From Aselliscus stoliczkanus (Eukaryota; Chordata; Mammalia; Chiroptera; Hipposideridae), in NCBI GenBank assembly GCA_033961575.1, contig CM066730.1, positions 138,039,523 through 138,103,522 of the forward strand: DNA of 64,000 bases, given 5' to 3'. Positions 13,641 to 24,566 of the stretch are shown here, one piece after another. Numbering within the stretch: position 1 is the stretch's first letter; the number at the start of each line of letters is the position of its first letter. The notes below the pieces were generated by a model. It was not told where the DNA came from. It did no database searches and was given only the letters and a program-made list of their open reading frames with translations. A program made the translations under genes and the position numbers.

Positions 13641-13759
13641 CCTCCAAAGGAAGAATATGGCTTCATCTTTGGAAACCTTTCTGAAAAAGTCATTTAGATG
13701 CCAGGGTAGCAAAAGAGATCATTTTGGAAAGAAGCTGATTTCCTTGCTGGCTCCCTCTC

Positions 13760-14230
13760 TGTGGTAGACTGATTGCAAAGATGGTCCCCAGTCCTGGTAT
13801 CCACCTCCTTTGCAAAGCGACTGTGCAACTCCCCTCCTTGAGAAGTGGAGACCCCACCGCTTGAATCTGGGTCAGCCTTGTGACTTGTGTTGGCCAATAA
13901 AATGAGGTGGAAGTGACATTGTGCCAGTTTTCCAGGCCTACACCTCAAGAGGCCCGCGTGCTTCTCTCCCCCTCTTCTTGCTCCTCTACCTTTGTCATGA
14001 GACCATGCCCAGGCTAACCTGCTGGATGGAAAGACGTGCAACAGAGCTGAGCCAGCCCCACTGTCACAGGTGATGCTTCACATTTATGCGAGAGCCCAAA
14101 CAAAACCAGCAAATACTCCTGGTTGACCGGCAGCAAACAAGCCCAGATCACCAGAATCACCCAGTCATCTGACAGACTTGTGGACAAAAATACATGTATT
14201 ATTGTATGTCACTAAGATATTGTGTTTGTT
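13760..14230 (+). mobile_element. Old MLT1-type LTR, solo
   Basis: Starts TGTGGTAGACTGATTGCAAA and contains CTTGTGTTGGCCAATAAAAT and the terminal text CACTAAGATATTGTG. It lies about 520 bp from the FGGY exon on its upstream (right) side. Confidence 0.75.
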
Positions 14231-14279
14231 TATTGCCTAGCATTTTTGTGGTAATGCATAATGGATATAGTCCCCTCCT

Positions 14280-14600
14280 TCTACAAATACTCACTAGCCA
14301 CCTAATAGTATGCCATCTCCCTTTTAGGTGCTGGGCACACAGAGTGAACCAGAGTTCTTGTCTTCAAGAAGCTATCCATCTAGAGGGAGCTCCACAACTA
14401 AACAGACAAATAGGATACAGTGTGGTCCATGGGATGGTAGAGACAAACCTAAAATGTCGTGGAGGGAAACAGGGAGTTTGGCGTGGCTTCTTAGAGAACG
14501 GGACATAAGCTTAGACTTAGAGGATTTAGCCAGATGAAGAGGAGCAGGCATTCCAGGTTAAGGAAATGGACGGAACAAAAATGTATGTGTGAGAGAGGCG
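14280..14600 (-). mobile_element. L2 3' end, minus strand
   Basis: AGAAGCTATCCATCTAGAGG and GCATTCCAGGTTAAGGAAAT follow the antisense L2 3' consensus. Confidence 0.65.
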
Positions 14601-15254
14601 CTCTTAGTATTCAAGGTGCTGCACCTTATTTTTGTAGCAGACCATGGAAGTCCTCTTAGGTGTTAGGAAAAGATGTCAAGAGATGAGCCAGCACAGACAA
14701 GGATGGGCCACGTGTTCACTCATCTGGAATGGCACATGCTTCTTATCCATCCAGCAGGGATGAATGCTGAAGTCACATTCAAGGTTATGGAAGGTGTTAG
14801 TGGGTGGGGAGGAAGTTAGGCACACCAGGTCTACTACTGCATGTCTTGAGGGTAGGCAGAAAATCTGTTCATTCATTTATTCTACAAATATTTATTCAAC
14901 CCTCTTATATGCATGGTCCTATGCCAGGTTCTGGGGACACATAGAAGTGAACTGAATATCCTTAGTTTCTGCCCTCATGACATGTATAGTCCAGCATTTT
15001 AGAACAAAGACAAACCGTCTTTAAATATCTTGACCCCAATTATTCCAGTTCCCTTTTCACTAAAATAGTGAGTCCTCAAATCAGAAGGATTTCTAACCCC
15101 TACATGGAAAGGAGGGAAGGAAATGCAAGGAAACTACACAACACTGTCAACTTCAAATGTTGTCAAAAATAATTTATGAAAAAGAGACATTTGAGACCTA
15201 AAATAAGAAAAATAATCTCAGGGAAAACAGACAGGCTTCTGTAAGAACAGACAA

Positions 15255-15700
15255 TTCAGCTTACACTGCCATAATCATTCCTTTCCTTATTGGTTCAAAG
15301 GCTGATTCCTGAACTCCTATTGTGATCCAAGTCTGTGCCATGCACTGGGAGTAAATGGTAAACAAAAGGGCATAGTTCCTGCCCTCCTGGAGCTTGCAGA
15401 CTCGGGGGGAGGCTGACCAGGTGATCAACCACTCAGGTTTGGCCAGCATTCTCCTAGGCTTAGCACTGAAAGTCTTGTGCCCTGCAAAACCCTTCCATCC
15501 TAGGCAAACTGGGACAATGAACTGGTCACTCTGAGATGGACATTAATCATATCATCACAGAAACGTGTAATTACAAACTGCAATAAGTAAATGAAGGAAA
15601 ACCAAAAGCTACTATGAGGGCATGGAAGTCAGGTATCTAATCTGGTCGGGGGTCAGGGAAGGCTTTTTATGAAGAGGTGATGTTTGAATTAACCTGTAAA
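15255..15700 (-). mobile_element. L2 3' end, minus strand
   Basis: CTGTGCCATGCACTGGGAGT, CCTGCCCTCCTGGAGCTTGC and GGTCAGGGAAGGCTTTTTAT identify it. Confidence 0.75.
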
Positions 15701-15721
15701 ACATACACAGAAATTATTCAT

Positions 15722-15768
15722 GTGGGTGTGAGGGTATGTGTGTGTGTATGTTTGTGTGTGTGTGTGTG
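15722..15768. repeat. Imperfect (GT)n microsatellite
   Basis: GT-rich run with TATG and TTTG interruptions, ending in nine pure GT units. Confidence 0.9.
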
Positions 15769-16029
15769 ATATGGACAGTGTTCTGGCCAGAGGGAGCACA
15801 CACAAAACGGTCTTCATTTTTATCACTTTGCCTTTGCTGGTGAAACTTTTATCACACGCCAACCCTAGAAACAACTCCCAGAACTTCTTTGGGGCAAATA
15901 AGGGCTGCTTTGGAGTGAATAAAACAGCCCATGTTGACAACTACTTAAGGCTCAGCATTTGGACAGGTGGATGGGTACCACCCAATGTTAAATTACCTCT
16001 TTTCATGCCCTGCACCCCTTCCCTTCCAG

Positions 16030-16140
16030 AATCCCCATTTGATAGGTTAGAGTCAGAGAGATTGAATAAGTTCTCCATGGTGACACAGTTAGGAGTTGGT
16101 CAAGGTGGGATTTGAACCTAGGCAGATGTTGGCCTCAAAC
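16030..16140 (-). mobile_element. MIR fragment, minus strand
   Basis: CACAGTTAGGAGTTGGTCAA and GGGATTTGAACCTAGGCAGA. Confidence 0.75.
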
Positions 16141-16734
16141 CATATGATACATTTTTTAAAAACTTGTATCTATAAATTGCTCAGAAAGGCCATGTACTAC
16201 CCCTCCTCCCCCCATCTCCCAATTTAAGCATGTCACTACGTCAGCTGCAGCATAACTTCATTACATGATTATGATTCTGCTGCTCAGAAATGGTTCGGCT
16301 GCTCAGGTGAAGGCTTTGTCTGGCTCTACCCAGGGAGGAAGTCTTGAGGTGACTCCTGTCTGTGCTCACACATTTGGAATGACACATGCTTCTCATCAGA
16401 CATCGTGAGTACAGCAAGGAAACAAAGATACAGCAATACAGTTCCCCGGGCACATCCAGTCAGTCCCAAGCCATGTGATCTTGCAGAAGAAGAGCAATGG
16501 TTTGTTTTGAGGGAGAGGGAGAAAAAGGAAAGGAAAACATATATTTATGTATGCTTTAATCCTATGCAATAAACCTAAATATTTAAAAAATATTTTTGTG
16601 AAAGCTCTTTCCATGCTGATGGCTATCTTTGGAAACTCCTCTCTTACCTAAAAGGAGAGAGTTCATTTTATTCGGCTGATGATAAGTGTCTACACAGGAC
16701 AGTGACTTCCCAGGAATAGTGGTGCTGATGGCGA

Positions 16735-16930
16735 TAACAACAGCTAAGGTTGGCTGGGTGCCTGCTAAAAGCCTTATTCTCAGCTCATTATAGGAATTAA
16801 ATCACTTCATCCTCCTAAAAACCCTACGGGAAGATTCCATCATTATTCCTATTGTACAGATGTATAAACTGAGGCAGAGAGTTAAACAGCATGCCCAAGG
16901 TTATAAAAATATGAAGCAGGCAGGCACCAT
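16735..16930 (-). mobile_element. MIR, minus strand, spanning the left border of the inverted duplication
   Basis: CATCATTATTCCTATTGTAC, AACTGAGGCAGAGAGTTAAA and ATGCCCAAGGTTATAAAAAT are continuous MIR text through position 16882. Confidence 0.8.
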
Positions 16931-17314
16931 GCTCCACAGAGTCTATATTTGGCTCTGACAAAATATGGTCTTGTTTCTGGGCTACCATTTGAATCCTTCA
17001 TTTGCCTTTCAGGGCAGAAAGCAAGAGCCATCAGAGCCCAATAGACTCACTCAAACGGAACAAACCTTCCTGCCTTGAGCACACGTACGTTAGGGAAGCT
17101 TCATTTCCAAAAGGCTTTTGACAAGTTTCCCTGATACATTTGTGGAGACAGAGGAGAGAGCGAGCTGGAGTCACAGTCCTACCTTGATCGTATTCCCAGC
17201 CGCCATGTTCTAGGCCGGTGATGTACCACACGGTAGTCTTTCTGGGCCTCAGTTTCCTTCAATTCCCAAATGGGAGACATGGTATAAATGTTGGAGCACT
17301 TTTGCGAGGATGAA
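16882..17314 (+). repeat. Inverted duplication, left arm (likely ancestral copy)
   Basis: This 433-bp block is the reverse complement of 17935-18367 with no indels and 7 mismatches by my alignment (about 98.4% identity). Position x here pairs with 35249 minus x. MIR sequence runs unbroken across both ends of this arm (antisense MIR at the left, sense MIR at the right), which marks it as the original locus. Confidence 0.93.
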
Positions 17315-17380
17315 ATACACTGTCACTTATAAAAAGCTTATTATATGTTAAATACCAAATAAACATTAGTTCCCCTTGAA
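17220..17380 (+). mobile_element. MIR, plus strand, spanning the right border of the left arm
   Basis: CTGGGCCTCAGTTTCCTTCA, then GCGAGGATGAAATACACTGT, then TACCAAATAAACATTAG run unbroken through position 17314. Confidence 0.8.
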
Positions 17381-17934
17381 ACGAGGCTTGGATGAGGGAA
17401 CAGTTGACTGAGTTGAGTGACCACAGCCGAAAGAAATTACAACCAGGTAAGGAGGGGTCTAGATTCATCATGGATCTGATTCAGTCGATATTCTTAATAA
17501 TGAAGAAAAAGGCGATACAGAAGTGAAGCTTATCATATTTTCGGATGGTATTAACTTGGTAGGATTGTTTAATATGGGGCATGTTCAAATCAAGATTCAA
17601 AATTACTAGAACTTAAAGCAAAATACAAGAAAAAAGTTAACATCATATAGTTAATTGTTTGCATTTAAAAGGTACTGGCAATATTCACTTTCAAAATATT
17701 CTTTTTCACTGGTGGTGGCACACAGATATTCAATTTACTTTAAACTGTATATAGGTATTTGATATATTCTTTAATTATGTGTGATATAAATAAAGTTATA
17801 GAAACCCACGGTAAAACAAAACATTTGGTTGCATACTGTAGGCTCGGCACTGAAATCAGCAACAAGGCTGTAAAAATAACAAAACAAAATAATAAATAAT
17901 GATAATAAGGTGTGGCCACTTTTCCCAAAGAGCC
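17315..17934. other. 620-bp spacer of the inverted duplication
   Basis: AT-rich unique sequence between the arms. It starts with the tail of the sense MIR (to about 17380) and otherwise holds nothing I recognise. Confidence 0.7.
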
Positions 17935-18367
17935 TTCATCTTCGCAAAAGTGCTCCAACATTTATACCATGTCTCCCATTTGGGAATTGAAGGAAACTGA
18001 GGCCCAGAAAGACTACCGTGTGGTACATCACCGGCCTAGAACATGGCGGCTGGGAATACGATCAAGGTAGGACTGTGACTCCAGCTCGCTCTCTCCTCTG
18101 TCTTCACAAATGTATCAGGGAAACTTGTCAAAAGCCTTTTGGAAATGAAGCTTCCCTAACGTACGTGTGCTCAAGGCGGGAAGGTTTGTTCCGTTTGAGT
18201 GAGTCTATTGGGCTCTGATGGCTCTTGCTTTCTGCCCTGAAAGGCAAATGAAGGATTCAAATGGTAGCCCAGAAACAAGACCATATTTTGTCAGAGCCAA
18301 ATATAGACTCTGTGGAGTGTGGTGCCTGCCTGCTTCGTATTTTTATAACCTCGGGCATGCTGTTTAA
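17935..18367 (-). repeat. Inverted duplication, right arm (likely derived copy)
   Basis: Reverse-complement copy of 16882-17314. The MIR homology stops abruptly at both borders (at TTCATC on the left and TGTTTAA on the right), as expected if a 433-bp segment was copied in. No target-site duplication or poly-A tail is visible, so retrotransposition is unlikely. A replication template switch fits better. Confidence 0.92.
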
Positions 18368-18839
18368 TTCTGACTGAGGAGACAGAGGTGGAGGTAAAAA
18401 GAATTACAAAAAAACATGCCAAGTGCTCCAATAAGAGAGGAGGAGAGTGTGGTGGGAACCCAAACTTCCTGGAGGAGGAGCGAGCACTTGGGAGAGGTGG
18501 CCCCCCAGAGCTCTGCCTTGAAGGAGGAGTGAGTGCTTCCTTAGGTAGAAAGAAGGGCATCCCAGGCAGAAAAGGGTTGTGTGGGCAAGGCGCAGAGTCA
18601 AGAAGCTGTACAAGCATCTTGATTTTCATGAGGGCTTCAAGTTCTGCATTTTTCTTTAAATAAAAACATCATATGGTTCGAGGGATGGGTATATTTTTGC
18701 ATCAACATACCCTACTGCTTATCAAAAACAAAATCAGTTTTTGAAAAGCCGTGGCTGGGAAAAAGCCTCAATGAAACCACCCTTTAAATCAGGCAAAAGT
18801 ACTAAGAAATAATAATATAGAAATCTAAGAAGAAATAAT

Positions 18840-19060
18840 AAAACAGTAATTGCTAACAGTCACAGTGGGCTTATTATGTGCCAAAGACTGTTCAGGCTCT
18901 TTATAGACACTGACAAATTTCCTACTCATGACAACCCAGTGAGATAGGTCCTATTATTATACGTATTCCACAAATGGGGAAATCTAGGCTGAAAGAGGTC
19001 AAACAGCGAGGAAATAGCAGAGGAGGGATTTCAGGATCCAAACAGGGTCCAAGCTATGAA
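18840..19060 (-). mobile_element. MIR, minus strand
   Basis: GCTTATTATGTGCCAAAGAC, AACCCAGTGAGATAGGTCCT and GAGGAGGGATTTCAGGATCC. Confidence 0.8.
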
Positions 19061-20384
19061 CTACCAATTTATTTCCCTCTCTAGACCTTCTTCTCATCTA
19101 TAAGTAAAATCTGACTGAAGATGTTTAACCTCTTCTGTCTGTGAGATCTTCTAAGTTTCCATGAAATTGAGTCATTCTTCTCCAGCAGGCCAATCAGGAC
19201 ACCCCACCCAGCGATTTCCACACAGACTCCACCCTCACTCACACTCACATGGCCTGGGGGCTCACAGGGTGGCACTGGGTGGTCTCTTGGGGTTTCTCTA
19301 AGTAACCCATTTTGCTCTCCTACCTCTCTAATCTGTGGCCAGGATTATCTGAAGGTTTCTTGACAGTCTACTAGGTTGTATTTAATGGCTCCCATCTATA
19401 TTATCTTATATTAGCTGAGTACATATTCAGCAAATATTTATTAGATACCACACACTGAGTTCCAACTGTTGTAAACATGAAACTAAGTAGAAAGATGGAC
19501 CTCAGAGCCAGATAAGAGACATAGTCCCTGTGTTTCTGAAGTTTACAGTCCAGTAGGAGCTGGAGTGCAGAATGGGCTGGGGGGTGACTCAGATAGCAAG
19601 TGACTTGGAAGTGTGTACGTCTGCATTCAGGCTTACAGTCAGTTACCCTGACAGTGTGTGGAGTCAAACTTAGGCAGCCCGTATCCAGCTGCAGAGACAG
19701 GCGTGAAGAGGGTCAGTGAGCTGCCCAGGATCAAAAGTGGTAGAGCAGGGATTAGAAGCCTCTCTCCATGGGCTCCTGCCTCTTTTCCTGTTGGTGCCCG
19801 CGCTGGCTCCATGAAGGATGCCGCTGGCTGAGTTTCACCTAAGGCTATGTTACAGTCAGCTGAGCTTCCCTGCACTGATACAGCCCAGGCGCCTGCTCGC
19901 ACCTCTTTGGGGGAGAGATGACTGGGCTCCACGCAGGGAGCTCCTCCAGCCCCATGGCGTCTGCCCTCCTCCACCCCATTGTGCAGGGGTTGGCCTAAGC
20001 CTCTGGCAGGGGCAGGAGGCAGGCTCCAGGCGCCAGTGGTCCTGGGAGGGAACAGGAGGTTTTGTTTTGAGTGCCTCCAGCCAGGTTGGGAATTTTAGAG
20101 GGTAGCCGCAAGCATGTGTGGGACTGAGTATTTCCGTGGTGGCTCATCTCTCCTTCCAAATGGACTGTGCTATCATCTTACTAGAAAAAAAAAAAGAAAG
20201 AAAAAAAGAAACATTTATACACATTCCAGCCAACTCCCAACTCACTACACAGTACAAAAAAAGAGCATCGAGAATTCTGTTTGTGAATGGGGGCTGTAAG
20301 CAGCCACCTCTATTTTTGTACTTCTCAGAGTAAATTGTAATGAGTTGTTTGCCTCTCCTACGGTAAAACAGTGAGGAGCTACAT

Positions 20385-20610
20385 CATCTTGCCTTAAAAG
20401 CAGGGAACATGGTTTAGTTATATGAGCACAGACAAGCCTGGGTTTCAATTCTGGTCAGGTGGCTTATTAGCTATGTTCCTTTGAGTCTCTCTGAGACTCA
20501 TCCAAAAATGGGGATAATCTCATCTACCATAGAGTTTTATGCAATTCCTAAGTGGTATAATATATGTAAAGAACCTAGGACATAAATGCTCTCAAGAAAC
20601 ATGAAACAAC
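20385..20610 (+). mobile_element. MIR SINE
   Basis: CAAGCCTGGGTTTCAATTCT, then CCAAAAATGGGGATAATCTC, then GTAAAGAACCTAGGACATAA. Confidence 0.85.
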
Positions 20611-20639
20611 AGTTGGTTTAATCCTACTCCTGTTTGGAA

Positions 20640-22200
20640 CAGTGGAAAGATCTGGAGCTTGATGTCCTGGGTTCAGGTCCAGCCTCCACCCCTTATTAGC
20701 TCTGTCTTTGATAGGCTCTTTTTTCTTTTGCCTCTTGGATTCTCTCTTGGATTCTCTCTTCTGTGTTCATCTCACTCACCATACCTGTTGAGGACAGCCT
20801 GACCACTTCCATGCATGTAATGACAAGTTTTTACACTGTTGAGTCCCAAAATTTTATCCCAAACTCAGGCCTTGCCCCTGAGTTGGACGTTTGACTTGGA
20901 TGTCTATCAACATGTCCAAAATAGAACTTGCCATACTTCCCTCCTAGGGTCCTGTCTCAATGAATGGTACTCTATCTACCCAACCACCAGGACACCATTC
21001 TTCTTTTTTTTAAGATTTTATTGGGGGATTGGTTGGGGGAGGGGACCAGTATTGGGGAATTGGGGAAGCGGAACAGACAAGTTGCTGTCTTTTTGCTCTT
21101 CAGTCTAGTTGCAGAGGACATTGCTTCACTGGCCCAAATTGATATCGTCATTGCGCTCTTCCCGGATGAGGCAGATCAGTAGCTGGCCTCTGGATGGTCG
21201 CTCACTGCAGCTATTGGCAGCTCACACTGGTTGCCGGGTGCTCACGCTGGCTGTCAGCCACTCACTGCAGCTTATGGCAGCCCACTGCAGCGGGGGCTGC
21301 AGCCTACACCGTCGCTGGGGCTCACACAGCCCAGCTCCAGGTGGAACTGTTGTTAGCTGTAGAGGGCAGTGTCACTGGCCCTCATATGTGGGACCCGAAC
21401 CGGGGCCGCTGGCATCCCAAGCCAGCTCTTAACCAACGCGCCACTCGGCCAGCCCTCAGGACACCATTCTTGACTCCTTGAATTATTCATCTCTCTCCTC
21501 TGTCCCCAAATCGGTCACTGTGTACTGTCAACTCTTTCAAACATAACCTGCTCTGTTTCTCCCCATTAGTTCAGTCCTTTATCACCTCTTGTTTGGATTA
21601 TTGTAACAGCAATTAAACTGGTGTCCCCAAACATTGTGCGCCACTTTGTACCCCCACAAGCCCCACTCAGAGACTCCAACTTCCATATCTCCAGCACAAT
21701 CATCTTTCTAATACACAAAGCTAATGATATCATTTTCCCTATTGAAATCCTTTAGATGTTCCCCATGGCATATAAGACTATTGTGATCTGGCTTTTATCT
21801 GCTTGTCTGGCCTAATTACATGTTATCATTTCTCCATCCTTTGCCGCCATCATGTTTTACTGCAATCAGCCCATCATAGCCTAGAAATTCCCCAAGTGGG
21901 CCATTTTCTTTCTCATCTCTGCATCTTCATAAATTGTCCTCTCTTTGTCTAAAAGGCATTCCCTCTCATCTTCCCCTGACTAACCCTTATATGTCCCTTT
22001 CTCACACTCAGCTCAAAATTACCTGCTCCGGGAAGCCTTCTCTAAGCACTGACTTCTCCTCCCAAGCTGGGTTGGGTGCTCCTCCCTGCACCTTCCCTTA
22101 ACTCCCTGCACTTCTGCACTGGAGGCTGTCATAACACATGCTATGTGTGTAAGTGTACATGCCTGGATCTATAAATACACACATAATTTGTACTTGATAT
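20640..22200 (+). mobile_element. L2 copy split by a SINE
   Basis: L2 text runs to 21002 and resumes at 21457 (CAGGACACCATTCTTGACTC). It then passes CTGCTCCGGGAAGCCTTCTC near 22030 toward the 3' end. The SINE at 21003-21456 is the later arrival. Confidence 0.8.
21003..21456 (-). mobile_element. tRNA-derived bat-type SINE, minus strand
   Basis: Flanked by a perfect 15-bp duplication, CAGGACACCATTCTT, at 20988-21002 and 21457-21471. On the minus strand it starts with a tRNA-like head: A-box-like TGGCGCGTTGGTTAA and B box GGTTCGGGTCC. It continues through a body with a 20-bp periodic block and ends CCAATAAAATCTTA plus a short A tail. It sits inside an L2 copy, which resumes on the far side. Confidence 0.93.
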
Positions 22201-22204
22201 GTCA

Positions 22205-23450
22205 TATGTACATAATATCTTTTGTAAACCAAACCACCACTCAAATGCAGGACCTGGCTAAAATGATCATTAATAGAACAATGTCACTGACATGAAGAGC
22301 AATAACAGACTATAACACATGTCTAGTCACCTGTAAGTGGCACATGATTAATAAAGCTCAGGCTTGCCAAATTTTCCTCTCCTCTATTTGGAGGTTTCTG
22401 AAAGGTTATGAGTCCTCCAGTAAAGGTTTTGCCCTTCCTAGAAACCCAATCCCTTTAGTTCAGTTTGAGCAAATCAAGAACACATGAAACCTGTTTGTGG
22501 AGATCTCCTGGGGCTTAGCAGTTGGAGCAGGCAGGGAGGGCACTGAGCCGGCCTGTCACCCAACCAAATAGTCCCCAAATTTGGGATGGAGAGAGGCAGC
22601 CAAATATTCCCTCCATGTCTTGAATGATTTTCAAAGCACTCTGGACTCCTTCAACCCTGAATTCTCATTCTTCCTCATTCTGAAACCCATATGCGATCAC
22701 AATAGAAATGGAATCCATATGTTTCTTACATATACTTAACACACCCAAAGTTGCTTTGCAAAAGAGACTGAATAGCTAAGGAAACTTTGGGGCCTTCCTA
22801 AAGTTTTCCCGAATTTTCTTTCCCCCGCGGACCAGAAGTCACACTTGGCCTTCTCTACATACATGTCCGACTGCCTCCAGGGAGCTCAGACTGGCTCCCA
22901 GCTTTGAAAGCTCTGAGAGCTGCATGACTCTAAAGATATAAAATCATATGTTGCACCTTTTTCACAGCCCAAACAATTCTGTGGTGGGTCAACAATTACT
23001 GGTCTCTCCTGTGGATCCTGTAAGGGAGGCGTGCCAGAAGGGGTAAGGGGAGGGGAGGGAGACAGTGGGGAGGAAGGGTGCTCTGCGCTGTGTTTATCAG
23101 AAAGGACTCTCAGCTTTGTTGCTCCGATGTCACATAGTGAGTCAGACCTTCAGAGTCAACCATATTTGCTCTTTCGGTTACATCCCCAGGAGTGACAGCA
23201 TAGCACCAATTGGTAAGTGGTTCTCAGATATGGCCCAACCAATGCTCTGTTTTGAGTCCACACTAGCTGTCAGGAAAAGGAGCTCTCTCTTACAGACTTT
23301 AGGGTTCTGTTAAAAAGTCCCCTGGGGGCAGGCTCCCAGCCAGCCAAGGCTGATCAGCAGGTGCAAACAAGGATGACACAGCCCTTTCCTTGCAACAGCA
23401 CGCGGTGCCCCGTTACACAGTGCCTCAGTCAGATGTCTCCTTTTTGCCTA
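22205..23450. other. Stretch without recognised genes or repeats
   Basis: No splice-flanked open frame found on either strand. It ends at the first MITE. Confidence 0.5.
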
Positions 23451-23453
23451 CTA

Positions 23454-23532
23454 TTGGGTTGTCAGACAAGTTGTGACGCATTTTTGCAACGAAAAACAGA
23501 AAAAATACGTCACGACTTGTCCGACAACCCAA
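23454..23532. mobile_element. Mariner-type MITE, 79 bp
   Basis: Flanked by TA at 23452-23453 and 23533-23534. It begins TTGGGTTGTCAGACAAGT and ends ACTTGTCCGACAACCCAA, so the terminal inverted repeats take up nearly the whole element and leave only a short loop. Size, TA target and TTGGGTTG ends fit a non-autonomous mariner derivative, comparable in architecture to primate MADE1. No transposase is encoded. Confidence 0.9.
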
Positions 23533-24314
23533 TAAATCACAGACACTTTCCCTTCCTGCCCTGCTGCTGATCAGTTTCTACGTGTCCCTTGTCACAGCTT
23601 TTTGCTTTGATACCAATGTCTGGCCTCAGATATCATCTCATAAATCTGATCCCAGACTTAGAATTTCTGGTTTGACTCTCAAAGGTCTGTCTTAATTTGC
23701 TGTGCGGCCTTGGTCCTTGGGGTGCTCCCTTGAAAAATAAGGCAAATAGGGCCTCTTTTACCGATGTGTAAAGATGAAATGTGGCACGGTCTATTATAGG
23801 CTTTGGTATAGTGCCTGGTACATTCAGTGACCCAGGGAAATGCAGCCTGTGTTAATATCATCACCTCCATACTGGCCAAGGTGTACAACTTATTTATGGA
23901 TGACAGTGCATGTGGGCGTTTCCTTTTAAAAAGATCTGACACCATCTTGACTAGAATTGTAAAGAGGGGGACAGAGGTTGTACTGGGTCTAAAGAAAAGA
24001 GAGCAAAGTAAGAATCAACATTATGACTCAGATGGATTAATTTCTAATTGTAAGATCTGTTATTGGGGAGATACAGTTGAGGCTTTACCCTATTAAAAGC
24101 ATACAGTGTGAAGGCAAAGAGAGCCTCGGCTGATTTACATCAGGGCCTCTTTTTATAGAAGCCATAATGTCTGTACATATACCTCAGTCATTACCTTTGG
24201 GACTGCTCCCACACGGAACCCACTCCTGCTTCTCAGGTTTAGCTCAGGGGAATTTGGGACATGCCCATGCAAGCTTATACCTGAAGAATTGTGCAGCGCT
24301 CGCACTCTCTCCTT

Positions 24315-24318
<4 letters not shown>

Positions 24319-24350
<32 letters not shown>
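24319..24350. repeat. (TC)16 microsatellite
   Basis: Pure TC run preceded by a CT-rich tract from 24304. Confidence 0.95.
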
Positions 24351-24353
<3 letters not shown>

Positions 24354-24566
24354 CCTACGAGAAGATGAGAAGGCTAAACAGGCTGGACAAAGAATTAAAA
24401 ACTATCCATAGACACTTGGGTAGCTCCTCTATTGAGTGATTGCAAAAGTATTATACACTTAAAAGTGTTTATCAAGTGTCAGCTAAGGTGTTGAGGATGA
24501 AGTTTATCCTTTACATAAACTCTAAAAAAGGAGACTGACAAGAGCATTAAAAAACAGTGATGGCCA

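Noticed and set aside
18043..18066. ATGGCGGCTGGG followed by AAG|gtagga, resembling a short first coding exon in the duplicated arm
   Set aside because: Only eight codons, no promoter or downstream exon recognised, and it sits between MIR remnants. Most likely coincidence.
17031..18218. A 66-residue ORF starting MWYITGLEHGG on the minus strand at 17031-17231 and again on the plus strand at 18018-18218
   Set aside because: The two are the same DNA in the two arms of the inverted duplication. With so little divergence, identity says nothing about coding, and no known protein or splice context supports it.
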